A stretch of 17,189 nucleotides of DNA, taken from positions 1 to 17,189 of the forward strand of contig CAMMNR010000021.1 of NCBI GenBank assembly GCA_946498265.1, written 5' to 3'. The DNA comes from an uncultured Clostridium sp. Its GTDB lineage: Bacteria > Bacillota > Clostridia > TANB77 > CAG-508. The notes beneath the pieces were generated by a model. The model worked only from the letters and a program-made list of their open reading frames with translations. It did not search any database and was not told where the DNA came from. Below are positions 5,700 through 13,577 of the stretch, one piece after another (positions within the stretch are counted from its first letter, which is position 1; every line of letters starts with the position of its first letter). The translations under genes and the position numbers were made by a program.

Positions 5700-6974
5700 T
5701 TATTCTCTCCATTCTAGTTCCCAGTCATCTAGAATTACTGTATCTCCTTCACAAACGCCCATTTCTTTAAGTTTATCATCTACACCCATATTTTTTAGTG
5801 ATTTTTGTAAATAATAAATTGATTCATTATCTTCAATGTTTACTCTTCCCATAAGTCTTTGTATAGCTTTTCCTGTTACTTTAAATACTCCATCTACTTT
5901 TTCAATTTTCCATTCATCTTTTTTGTCTTCTAACGTATAAACTATCTTATCTTCTATCTCTATTAAATCTTCTTTTGGTAATGTTTTCAATATTTTTGTT
6001 ACATAATCTATTAATTCTTCTACACCGTCTTTGGTTACTGCTGATATTTTAAACATTTCCATTTTTTCTTTTTTAGCTAGTTTTTCTACTTCTTTTAATA
6101 GTGTATCATCTTGCATAACATCTATTTTATTTGCTACTATTATTTGCTTTCTTGTACTTAGTTTTTCACTATATTTTTTTAATTCTTTATTTATTGCATA
6201 AAAATCTTCTACAGGATTTCTCCCTTCTTGTCCTGATACATCTAAAAAATGTAATAAAAGTCTTGTCCTTTCAACATGTCTTAAAAATTGTATTCCTAAC
6301 CCTACTCCTTCGCTTGCTCCTTCTATAATTCCTGGTATGTCGGCTATTACAAATCCATCTCCATCTTTAGTTTTTACTACTCCTAAATTTGGTTCTATTG
6401 TTGTGAAATGATAATTTGCAATTTTGGGTTTTGCATCTGTTACAATTGATAAAAATGTTGATTTACCTACATTTGGAAAACCTAAAAGACCTACATCTGC
6501 TAATAGTTTCAGCTCTAATATTAATTCTTTTTCTTCTCCTTTTTCTCCATCTTCTGAAAAACGTGGAGCTTGTCTTGTTGCTGTTGCGAAATGTGAATTT
6601 CCACGTCCTCCACGTCCACCTTTTAAAATTAATTCTTTTTTATTTGGTTCTGATAAGTCTGCTATTACTTTTCCTGTTTCTGCATCTTTTATTACAGTAC
6701 CTATTGGAACTTTTATATATAAGTCTTCTCCATATTTTCCATTACAGTGACTTCCGTTTCCATTTTCTCCGTTTTTTGCTTTAAATTTTTTATTATATCT
6801 AAAATCTATTAATGTATTTTTGTCTTTGTCCACTTGAAAATAGACATTACCTCCATTTCCTCCGTCTCCACCGTCTGGTCCTCCTGATGCTACATATTTT
6901 TCTCGACGAAATGTTGCTGCTCCATTTCCTCCATCTCCTGATTTAATTATAATTTTTGTATAATCTGTAAACAT
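5700..6974 (-). CDS. obgE: GTPase Obg/CgtA
   Basis: Obg is an essential ribosome-associated GTPase acting in 50S assembly and stress signalling. The 424-residue protein shows the full three-domain family layout. The glycine-rich Obg fold is at about 1-158 (GGDGGNGG and GGRGGRGN). The G domain has GFPNVGKS (G1, 165-172), TTIEPNLG (G2, 191-198), DIPG (G3, 212-215) and NKID (G4, 282-285). A C-terminal OCT domain runs from about 355 to 424 (FKVTGKAIQRLM, ending DDWELEW). The ATG at 6974 follows AAAGGAGA at good spacing. It is the last gene of the minus-strand guaB-unknown-trpS-obgE series, separated from trpS by a short palindrome. Its stop codon abuts palindromic element B but the protein end looks native. 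Confidence 0.97.
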   Translation of the reverse strand: MFTDYTKIIIKSGDGGNGAATFRREKYVASGGPDGGDGGNGGNVYFQVDKDKNTLIDFRYNKKFKAKNGENGNGSHCNGKYGEDLYIKVPIGTVIKDAETGKVIADLSEPNKKELILKGGRGGRGNSHFATATRQAPRFSEDGEKGEEKELILELKLLADVGLLGFPNVGKSTFLSIVTDAKPKIANYHFTTIEPNLGVVKTKDGDGFVIADIPGIIEGASEGVGLGIQFLRHVERTRLLLHFLDVSGQEGRNPVEDFYAINKELKKYSEKLSTRKQIIVANKIDVMQDDTLLKEVEKLAKKEKMEMFKISAVTKDGVEELIDYVTKILKTLPKEDLIEIEDKIVYTLEDKKDEWKIEKVDGVFKVTGKAIQRLMGRVNIEDNESIYYLQKSLKNMGVDDKLKEMGVCEGDTVILDDWELEWRE

Positions 6975-7015
6975 TTTATCTCCTTTATTTAATATAAATT
7001 ATTTATATATATCAA

Positions 7016-7050
7016 AATGTCTCAAAAAGAAACGTCCCCAATCAGACATT
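7016..7050 (-). repeat. Short GGGGACG palindrome overlapping the trpS stop (copy D)
   Basis: AATGTCT (7016-7022) and AGACATT (7044-7050) are inverted. Read on the minus strand the interior is GATTGGGGACGTTTCTTTTT. It is the compact version of the repeat at 209-252 and, as there, its first bases form part of the preceding gene's TAA stop. Its GATTGGGGACGTTTCTTTT core also resembles one arm of the hairpin at 15255-15309. Confidence 0.7.
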
Positions 7051-8071
7051 ATTCAAAATAATCTAACTTCATTGCTTTTTTGACTTTTCTCATAGTTTCT
7101 TTTGCCACTTCTCTAGCTCTTTTTGTACCTTCTATTAATATTTTATCCACTTCCTCTGGATGTGCTTCATAATACGCTCTTTTTTCTCTAATTGCTCTTA
7201 AGTATTCTATTATATTTTTTGCTAATTGTTTTTTACAGGCTACACAACCTCTTTTTCCTGCTCTACATTCTTCACATACTGTTTTTACGTCTTCTTTTGG
7301 AGTAAATAAGTTGTGATAATATGCAACCATACATATATCAGGATTTCCTAAATCATCTTTTTTTATTCTATTTGGGTCTGTTACCGCACTCATAACTTTT
7401 TTTGTTATTTCTTCTTCTGAGTCTGATAAATATATTGCATTTCCTAATGATTTTCCCATTTTTTCATTTCCGTCTAATCCTTTAATTCTTTTTCCTTCTG
7501 ATAGTACAATTTTAGGCTCTACTAAAACGTCTCCATAAATACTATTGAATTTTCTTACAATTTCTCTACATTGTTCAATTAAAGGCTCTTGGTCTTCTCC
7601 TGCTGGAACTAATTCTCCTTCAAATGTTGTGATGTCTGCAGCTTGACTTACTGGATATCCTAAAAATCCATAAGTTACACTTTCTCCAAATAGTTCTCTT
7701 TTTTGTGCAATTTCTGTCTTTACAGTTGGATTTCTTTCAAGTCTTGCAATCGTTACTAAGTTAGAATAATATATGGTTAATTCTGCTGTTTCAGGTATCA
7801 TAGATTGTATATATATTGTTGTTTTTTCTGGATCTATTCCACAAGATAAATAATCCATTGCAAGTTCTCTTACATTTTTTCTTACTTTTTCTGGGTTATT
7901 AAAATTGTCTGTTAATGCTTGAACATCAGCAATTAATATATACATGTCATATTCTCCTGAGTTTTGCATTTCCACTCTTTTCTTTAAAGATCCAAAATAA
8001 TGTCCTATATGTAATTTTCCTGTTGGTCTATCTCCTGTTAATATTCTTTTCTTTTCCATATATAATCTCAT
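7049..8071 (-). CDS. trpS: Tryptophan--tRNA ligase
   Basis: This class I aminoacyl-tRNA synthetase charges tRNA-Trp. The 340-residue product has the TrpS start ILTGDRPTGKLHIGHYFGSL (HIGH signature, about 21-24) and the second ATP-binding signature as KMGKS (204-208), preceded by KGLDGNE. A cysteine pair motif CEECxxxxxxCVAC (about 266-280) may bind metal or an iron-sulphur cluster, as in some TrpS proteins; that is inference. The start is uncertain. The ATG at 8071 sits almost on the GAGAGGA ribosome binding site, while the ATG at 8059 (MEKKRIL) is about 13 bases beyond it and matches the usual family N-terminus. No T-box leader fits the 81-base gap upstream. A possible -10 box (TATAAT, 8113-8108) lacks a good -35, so co-transcription with the upstream gene is likely. 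Confidence 0.95.
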   Translation of the reverse strand: MRLYMEKKRILTGDRPTGKLHIGHYFGSLKKRVEMQNSGEYDMYILIADVQALTDNFNNPEKVRKNVRELAMDYLSCGIDPEKTTIYIQSMIPETAELTIYYSNLVTIARLERNPTVKTEIAQKRELFGESVTYGFLGYPVSQAADITTFEGELVPAGEDQEPLIEQCREIVRKFNSIYGDVLVEPKIVLSEGKRIKGLDGNEKMGKSLGNAIYLSDSEEEITKKVMSAVTDPNRIKKDDLGNPDICMVAYYHNLFTPKEDVKTVCEECRAGKRGCVACKKQLAKNIIEYLRAIREKRAYYEAHPEEVDKILIEGTKRAREVAKETMRKVKKAMKLDYFE

Positions 8072-8152
8072 TCCTCTCTTTGTTTTTATTAATTTAATAT
8101 CGCCAAGATTATAATAATTTTTTAATTTTCTTATATTATTATTTTTATGTAT

Positions 8153-8803
8153 TTATTCTATAACTATACTATCCTCATCTTTGCTTTTTTTTATTTGAGC
8201 TTGCTTTTGTCTTTTTTTTCTCTTGCTAAAAGTCTCATATACTTTATCTAACATTTCTAATTCTTCTTTATTTTCCCTATCTCGTGCCCTAGCAATTTTG
8301 GTTTGTAACCATCTATCATAATATTCTAATTTATCATCTTTTTCTAATTTATCTAATTCTTTTAATATCTTATAAATCTTTTTTGTCCAACCTTCTTCTC
8401 CATCTATTCCTTTACCATAAACATATACTGTGCCACCATTTAATTTGTTAAAATCTTGGGTATAAAAATGTATACCTGCTTTTGATTCATACATTTTATT
8501 TTGTTGTAATAATTCAATTATTTTTGTTCTAATTAAAAACTCTATTTGTACTTTATTTACATCATATTGCAAACTATTTTCTCTGTCGTTTAAATCTATA
8601 AATCTTACTGCTTGTGTATATATGTCTGTAGCTTTTTTTATTAATTCTTTCATAAAATATGAATTTGGTATCTCATACCAGTCTAAATTTTGATTATTAT
8701 TATACACTTCTTGATTTGCAAAACATATTATTCCTTCTTTTAGTTCTTCTTTATTATTTATTCCATGATGAAAAAATCTTTCATAATCTTTTTCGTTAAT
8801 CAT
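8153..8803 (-). CDS. Hypothetical protein downstream of guaB
   Basis: The product is 216 residues and I do not recognise the family. I favour the ATG at 8803, about ten bases after AAGGGA; an in-frame GTG at 8812 is too close to that site. The protein is soluble-looking, with no signal peptide or membrane segment. A middle region (about 105-135) carries GIHFYTQDFNKLNGGTVYVY, followed by a charged helical part with WTKKIYKILKELDKLEKDDK. The C-terminal 40 residues are strongly basic (KRKKRQKQAQIKKSK) and end in an acidic DEDSIVIE, which could suit nucleic-acid binding. It begins 25 bases after the guaB stop, so it is almost certainly in the guaB transcript, with trpS 81 bases further on. Co-expression does not by itself assign a function. 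Confidence 0.65.
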   Translation of the reverse strand: MINEKDYERFFHHGINNKEELKEGIICFANQEVYNNNQNLDWYEIPNSYFMKELIKKATDIYTQAVRFIDLNDRENSLQYDVNKVQIEFLIRTKIIELLQQNKMYESKAGIHFYTQDFNKLNGGTVYVYGKGIDGEEGWTKKIYKILKELDKLEKDDKLEYYDRWLQTKIARARDRENKEELEMLDKVYETFSKRKKRQKQAQIKKSKDEDSIVIE

Positions 8804-8827
8804 ATGTAGCACTTCCCTTTTATTTTG

Positions 8828-10333
8828 TTATTTATATTGATTATCAATTTCTTTTAATATTACATCATGTGCACTACCTTCTGAAATACTAACATCTGAA
8901 ACTAATGTTAATCTTGCTTTTTCATGGAATTCTGGTATTGTTACACTACCACAATTGCACATTGTTGATTTTATTTTTGCAACTGTTATTGCTAAATTTT
9001 CTTTTAAGCTTCCTGCATATGGAATATATGAATCAACACCTTCTTCAAAAGAAAGCTTTTTATCTCCTCCCATATCATATCTTTGCCAATTTCTTGCTCT
9101 ATTTGATCCTTCTCCCCAATATTCTTTTACATATCCATTTCCTTTTTTTACTACTCTTGTAGGACTCTCATCAAATCTCGCAAAATATCTACCCATCATT
9201 ACAAAATCTGCTCCTAAAGCTAATGCTATTGTTATATGATGGTCATGCACTATTCCTCCATCTGAACATATTGGAATATATATTCCTGTTTCTTCAAAAT
9301 ATGCGTTTCTTGCTTCTACTACGTCAATTAATGCTGATGCTTGTCCCCTTCCTATTCCCTTAGTTTCACGTGTTATACAGATAGAACCTCCTCCAACTCC
9401 AACTTTTATGAAGTCAGCTCCTGCTTCTGCTAGATATCTAAATCCTTCTTTATCAACAACATTTCCTGCTCCTATTTTTACACTATCTCCATATTTAGCT
9501 CTTACATAATCTATTGTATTTTTTTGCCATACAGAATATCCATCTGATGAATCCATACAAATCATATCTACTCCAGCTTCTACTAAAGCTGGTATTCTTT
9601 CTTCATAATCTCTTGTATTAATTCCCGCACCTACTATGTATCTTTTATTTTCATCTAATAAAGAATTAGGATTATTTTTTCTTTCTTCATAATCTTTTCT
9701 AAAAACTAAATATTTCAAGTTACCTTCTTTAGTTAATATTGGTAAACATGCTATTTTATTTTCCCATATTATATCATTTGCTTCTGATAAACTAATTCCT
9801 TCATCTGCACATACTGTTTTTTCTTTAGGTGTCATGAAGTTTTTTATTGGAGCATCCTTATCATCTCTTGAAAGTCTATAGTCTTTATCTGTAACTAATC
9901 CTAAAAATTTTCCTGAAGCTGTTCCATCATCTGTTATCATTACTGTTGAATGTCCTGTTTCTTTTACTAATTCTAGTACATCTTTTAGTGGTGTATCTGA
10001 TTTTACATTTGAATCACTTATTATAAATCCTGCTTTATGTTTTTTTACATTTTTAACCATCTTTGCTTGTGATTCTATTGATTGTGAGCCATATATAAAT
10101 GCTACTCCTCCTTCACGTGCTAATGCAATTCCCATTTCTTCTCCTGATACTGATTGCATTATTGCTGATACCATTGGTACATTTGCATAATATTTTGCTT
10201 CTTCTCCTTTTTTAAATTTTACTAGTGGTGTTCTTAATGATACTTTGTCTGGTATACATCTTTCATCAGTTAAGTTTGGTAATAATAAAAATTCATTGAA
10301 TGTTCTTGAAATATCTTCTAAGATTTTTGCCAT
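8828..10333 (-). CDS. guaB: IMP dehydrogenase, Tritrichomonas-like type
   Basis: IMP dehydrogenase oxidises IMP to XMP with NAD+, the committed step to GMP. The 501-residue product has a TIM barrel split by two CBS domains (about 100-220), the substrate segment DSSDGYSVWQ (261-270), the catalytic loop GGGSICITRETKGIGRGQ with Cys319, GRYFARF with Arg382, and the flap NWQRYDMGG with Arg418-Tyr419. These residues and numbers match, from memory, the Tritrichomonas foetus enzyme. Most bacterial IMPDHs instead have GPGSICTTR and GVG at the active-site loop. The ending VKSTMCNCG, then SEGSAHDVI, also fits that type. The start at 10333 follows AAAGGA and lies downstream of a strong promoter. It leads a minus-strand unit with an unknown gene, trpS and probably obgE. 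No riboswitch is evident in the roughly 75-base leader. Confidence 0.96.
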   Translation of the reverse strand: MAKILEDISRTFNEFLLLPNLTDERCIPDKVSLRTPLVKFKKGEEAKYYANVPMVSAIMQSVSGEEMGIALAREGGVAFIYGSQSIESQAKMVKNVKKHKAGFIISDSNVKSDTPLKDVLELVKETGHSTVMITDDGTASGKFLGLVTDKDYRLSRDDKDAPIKNFMTPKEKTVCADEGISLSEANDIIWENKIACLPILTKEGNLKYLVFRKDYEERKNNPNSLLDENKRYIVGAGINTRDYEERIPALVEAGVDMICMDSSDGYSVWQKNTIDYVRAKYGDSVKIGAGNVVDKEGFRYLAEAGADFIKVGVGGGSICITRETKGIGRGQASALIDVVEARNAYFEETGIYIPICSDGGIVHDHHITIALALGADFVMMGRYFARFDESPTRVVKKGNGYVKEYWGEGSNRARNWQRYDMGGDKKLSFEEGVDSYIPYAGSLKENLAITVAKIKSTMCNCGSVTIPEFHEKARLTLVSDVSISEGSAHDVILKEIDNQYK

Positions 10334-10413
10334 ATTATTCTCATTCCTTTCTAAAGCTATCTAGATGAAAAAAATTTTTTCAACCTGTCAGCTCTTTAAT
10401 TATTTTGAACTAT

Positions 10414-10442
10414 ATTATATATCATAATGAATATTATTTCAA
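10414..10442 (-). promoter_or_regulatory. Sigma-A promoter of guaB
   Basis: On the minus strand TTGAAA (10442-10437), a 17-base spacer and perfect TATAAT (10419-10414) precede guaB by about 80 bases. It abuts the stop codon of the upstream exchanger gene. The leader contains a small AAAAAATTTTTT palindrome near 10366-10379 of no obvious role. Confidence 0.68.
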
Positions 10443-10443
10443 G

Positions 10444-11280
10444 CTATAACAGAATAAATATTCCTAATGATTGTATAATAAATAAGTTCAACATATTAGA
10501 AGTCAACAAGTTATTAGTAGCCTCCACCACCCCAAGTAATTTATCATTCTCACTATCTTTATAATGTTTTTGAGCTTCAAAAAAAGTAACTAATTCTGGC
10601 ACACTAGTAATCGCACCTAATAAAATTCCCAAAATATATTCTGCTATTTTAAATATTTCTGATAAATTTTCTAACACATTTCCCAGTTCATTTCCTATAA
10701 AATATAGCATAATACCTGCGACAACAATATATATGATATATACATAGCTTCTCTTATTTTTATTTTTTTCTCGTAATTCTTCTATTTTTTCATATTCCTC
10801 TATTTTTTGTTCTTCTTTTTCTAAATATTTCTCATGCATTTTCTTTGATATCCATGAAAATATAAGATATAAAATGATAAATATGAATATCATCCACATT
10901 TCAAATTTTTCTGTCAAATTTATTAATAAAATTGGAATTATTATTGTTAAAATGACTAGTATTAGTTGTATTAAAATCACTTTATTTTTAATTAATCTAT
11001 AATTTTTATTTATGATTAATGACAAAATATATTGAGCCAAATTAATAATATTAGAACTAATTATATTGTATAAACTGGTACTAGCTAATCCTTGAAAGCT
11101 TGAGATTGTTACTGTTAAAAATTCTGGTATAGATGTTGCTATTCCTGAAATATTCCCTACTGTTTGTGGTTTTAGATTTAAGTTTTCAGCTAATCTTCTT
11201 AATGCTTTTACCAATATATATTTTGAAATCATTACAATCAATATTGCATATACAAAAAATTTTATTATTTCTATAATCAT
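10444..11280 (-). CDS. Na+/Ca2+ exchanger-like (CaCA family) membrane protein
   Basis: The product of about 278 residues has eight or more hydrophobic segments around a charged, K/E-rich central loop (about 148-178). It shows the two internal alpha-repeats of cation/Ca2+ exchangers. The first is GIATSIPEFLTVTISSFQG followed by SSNIINL; the second is LGAITSVPELVTFFEAQ followed by ATNNLLTSNMLNLF. The acidic residue after SIP/SVP (E-x-x-T) is the expected ion ligand in both. The protein is shorter than typical YrbG-type exchangers (about 320 residues) and the usual first-repeat GTS motif reads ATS, so it is a divergent member; the transported ion is unknown. I prefer ATG 11280, with GAGAG five bases upstream, over ATG 11292, which lacks a ribosome binding site. 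It diverges from serS and ends at the guaB promoter with no terminator, so read-through into guaB is possible. Confidence 0.75.
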   Translation of the reverse strand: MIIEIIKFFVYAILIVMISKYILVKALRRLAENLNLKPQTVGNISGIATSIPEFLTVTISSFQGLASTSLYNIISSNIINLAQYILSLIINKNYRLIKNKVILIQLILVILTIIIPILLINLTEKFEMWMIFIFIILYLIFSWISKKMHEKYLEKEEQKIEEYEKIEELREKNKNKRSYVYIIYIVVAGIMLYFIGNELGNVLENLSEIFKIAEYILGILLGAITSVPELVTFFEAQKHYKDSENDKLLGVVEATNNLLTSNMLNLFIIQSLGIFILL

Positions 11281-11367
11281 CTTTTCTCTCATTAATATAT
11301 ATTTAGGTTTTAATTTGGTTTTACCTATAAACCTTTATATTTATTATTACCTTATTCTTTATTTTTA

Positions 11368-11396
11368 TTGCCTTTTCACCAAAAATAGTATATAAT
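11368..11396 (+). promoter_or_regulatory. Promoter of serS-engB
   Basis: TTGCCT (11368-11373), a 17-base spacer and TATAAT (11391-11396) precede serS. The predicted leader is only about 35 bases, too short for a T-box. Confidence 0.55.
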
Positions 11397-11436
11397 TAGT
11401 GCATAAATTTTAAAAAAATGAGAGAGGAGAGTTTTT

Positions 11437-12723
11437 ATGATAGATATTAAATTTTTAAGAGATAATCCAGAAATTGTAAAAGATAATATTAAAAAGAAAT
11501 TTCAAGATGAAAAATTAATTATGGTCGGTGAAGTAATAGATTTAGACAAAAAAAATAGAGAAGCTCAATTAAAAGGTGATAATTTAAGATCTGAAAGAAA
11601 ATCTTTAAGTTCTAAAATTGGAGAATTAATGAAAAATGGACAAAAAGATGAAGCTGAAAAAATAAAATCACAAGTTGCTGAAATCAATAAAAAACTTGAA
11701 GAGAATGAAAAATTAGAAACTGAATATGCAGAAGAAATCAAAATAAGAATGATGAAAATCCCAAATATTATGCATGAATCAGTTCCTATAGGTAAAGATG
11801 ATAGCGAAAATGTTGAACTTCAAAAATTTGGAGAACCTGTAGTACCTGATTATGATATACCTTTTCATGGTGAAATTTTAGAGAATTTGAATGGTCTTGA
11901 CTTGGATAGTGCCAGAAGGGTTGCTGGACAAGGTTTTTACTATTTAATGGGTGATGTAGCAAGATTACATTCTGCTGTTCTAACTTATGCTAGAGATTTT
12001 ATGATTAATAAAGGATTTACTTATTGCATTCCTCCATTTATGATAAGAAGTGATGTCGTAACAGGCGTTATGAGCTTTGAAGAAATGGATGCAATGATGT
12101 ATAAAATTGAAGGAGAAGATTTATATTTAATTGGTACAAGCGAACATTCTATGATTGGTAAATTTAAAGACCAAATATTAAAAAAAGAAGATATGCCATA
12201 TACAATGACATCTTATTCACCATGTTTTAGAAAAGAAAAGGGTGCTCATGGTATTGAAGAACGTGGCGTATATAGAATACATCAATTTGAAAAACAAGAA
12301 ATGATAGTTGTTTGTGAACCTGAACAATCTTGGGAATGGTATGATAAAATGTGGTCTTATACTGTTGAATTCTTTAGAAGTATGAATATTCCTGTAAGAA
12401 CTTTAGAATGTTGTTCTGGAGATTTAGCAGATTTAAAAGCAAAATCTTGTGATGTTGAAGCTTGGTCTCCTAGACAAAAGAAATATTTTGAAGTTGGAAG
12501 TTGTTCTAATTTAACAGATGCTCAAGCAAGACGTTTAGGAATTAGAATTAAAGGTGAAAATGGTAATTATTTTGCTCATACTTTAAATAATACTGTTGTT
12601 GCACCACCTCGTATGCTTATTTCTATTGTTGAAAATAATTATCAACCAGATGGTAGTGTAATTGTTCCAGAAGTTTTAAGACCTTATATGGGTGGATTAG
12701 ATAGAATAGTTCCTAAAAAATAG
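11437..12723 (+). CDS. serS: Serine--tRNA ligase
   Basis: This class II synthetase charges tRNA-Ser and tRNA-Sec. The 428-residue protein has the N-terminal two-helix coiled-coil arm that contacts the tRNA (about 25-105, with RSERKSLSSKIGELMKNG). The catalytic core carries the motif 2 region FRKEKGAHGIEERGVYRIHQF and the motif 3 region APPRMLISIVEN, with the end VPEVLRPYMGG. The length is normal. The ATG at 11437 follows GAGGAGAG at good spacing. engB starts 19 bases after the stop, and both genes end at a shared strong terminator, so they form a two-gene operon. Confidence 0.97.
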   Translation: MIDIKFLRDNPEIVKDNIKKKFQDEKLIMVGEVIDLDKKNREAQLKGDNLRSERKSLSSKIGELMKNGQKDEAEKIKSQVAEINKKLEENEKLETEYAEEIKIRMMKIPNIMHESVPIGKDDSENVELQKFGEPVVPDYDIPFHGEILENLNGLDLDSARRVAGQGFYYLMGDVARLHSAVLTYARDFMINKGFTYCIPPFMIRSDVVTGVMSFEEMDAMMYKIEGEDLYLIGTSEHSMIGKFKDQILKKEDMPYTMTSYSPCFRKEKGAHGIEERGVYRIHQFEKQEMIVVCEPEQSWEWYDKMWSYTVEFFRSMNIPVRTLECCSGDLADLKAKSCDVEAWSPRQKKYFEVGSCSNLTDAQARRLGIRIKGENGNYFAHTLNNTVVAPPRMLISIVENNYQPDGSVIVPEVLRPYMGGLDRIVPKK

Positions 12724-12742
12724 AAAAATAAGGAGAATAATC

Positions 12743-13324
12743 ATGATTATTAAAAACCCAAAATTTGAGATATCTGCTGTAAGTCCAAAACAATATCCTA
12801 AAGCTGGTTTACCTGAAATTGTTTTGGTTGGCAAATCTAATGTAGGCAAATCTAGTTTCATAAATACTATGATAAATAGAAAAAAATTAGCAAGAACTAG
12901 TAGTGAACCTGGTAAAACTCGCCAAATTAATTTCTATAATATAGATGATAAATTTTATTTTGTTGATTTACCTGGTTATGGATATAGTAAAATGTCTAAA
13001 AAAGAACAGACCCAAGTTGGTAAATTTATTGAAGAATATTTATTTAATAGGGATGAAATAAGTCTAATTATCTTTTTAGTTGATATTAGACATAGTCCTA
13101 GTGAGAATGATAAACTTATGTATAACTACATTATTTCTTCTAAGATTCCTTTTATTATTCTTGCTAATAAAGCAGATAAAATTGCAATTACTAAAGTTGA
13201 TAGTGCAACTAAAAATCTTCAAAAAGAGTTAAATCCAATTGGTGATATCCCTACATACCCTTTTTCTTCTGAGAGAAAAATTTATAGTGAAGAAATATGG
13301 AATTTAATTGAAAAATATATTTAA
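12743..13324 (+). CDS. engB: Ribosome biogenesis GTP-binding protein YsxC/EngB
   Basis: EngB is an essential small GTPase needed for late 50S ribosomal subunit assembly. The 193-residue protein has GKSNVGKS (G1, 30-37), EPGKTRQINF with the G2 threonine near 59, DLPGYGYSK (G3, 75-83), NKADK (G4, 142-146) and an S-S-E G5-like segment near 174. This length and motif set is typical. The ATG at 12743 follows AAGGAG at eight bases. It lies directly after serS and ends six bases before the terminator stem. Confidence 0.96.
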   Translation: MIIKNPKFEISAVSPKQYPKAGLPEIVLVGKSNVGKSSFINTMINRKKLARTSSEPGKTRQINFYNIDDKFYFVDLPGYGYSKMSKKEQTQVGKFIEEYLFNRDEISLIIFLVDIRHSPSENDKLMYNYIISSKIPFIILANKADKIAITKVDSATKNLQKELNPIGDIPTYPFSSERKIYSEEIWNLIEKYI

Positions 13325-13329
13325 TAAAA

Positions 13330-13371
13330 GAGTATATAACTTACGTTTTTAGGTTATATACTCCTTTTTTT
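13330..13371. terminator. Bidirectional rho-independent terminator after engB
   Basis: A perfect 11-bp stem, GAGTATATAAC (13330-13340) with GTTATATACTC (13353-13363), is followed by a T-run on the plus strand (13365-13371) and by TTTTATT on the minus strand. It separates convergent engB and the gltX-DUF951 unit and can serve both. Confidence 0.88.
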
Positions 13372-13397
13372 ATTTCTAGCAATAACATTTACATTTT

Positions 13398-13577
13398 TTA
13401 ATTTTTTTCTATTTTGGTTATTATTTTTTTAGCTTTTTCTCTGTCTAATGTAATCACATGTCCACATCCTAAGCACTTAAGTTTGAAATCTACCCCTATT
13501 CTTGTTATTTCCCATAATTTACTTCCACAAGGATGTTGTTTTTTCGTTCTTACTATACTTCCTATATTATATTCCAT
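13398..13577 (-). CDS. DUF951 family small protein
   Basis: The 59-residue product has the core KKQHPCGSKLWEITRIG, then DFKLKCLGCGHVITLDR, and a basic C-terminus. This matches the DUF951/YyzM family of Firmicutes: HPCGS near residue 15 and the KCLGCGH motif near 34-40, whose cysteines and histidine probably hold a zinc ion. The function is unknown. The ATG at 13577 overlaps the TAA stop of gltX (TAATG), so it is almost certainly translated by coupling to gltX; no independent ribosome binding site is obvious beyond the end of gltX. Its transcript runs into the bidirectional terminator at 13330-13371. The family call is from memory of the motif. Confidence 0.88.
   Translation of the reverse strand: MEYNIGSIVRTKKQHPCGSKLWEITRIGVDFKLKCLGCGHVITLDREKAKKIITKIEKN

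Noticed and set aside
10334..10413. Purine riboswitch ahead of guaB
   Set aside because: The roughly 75-base leader shows only a weak A/T palindrome and none of the conserved purine-aptamer elements.
11397..11436. T-box leader for serS (and for trpS at 8072-8152)
   Set aside because: The leaders are too short for a T-box and no specifier or antiterminator elements are visible.
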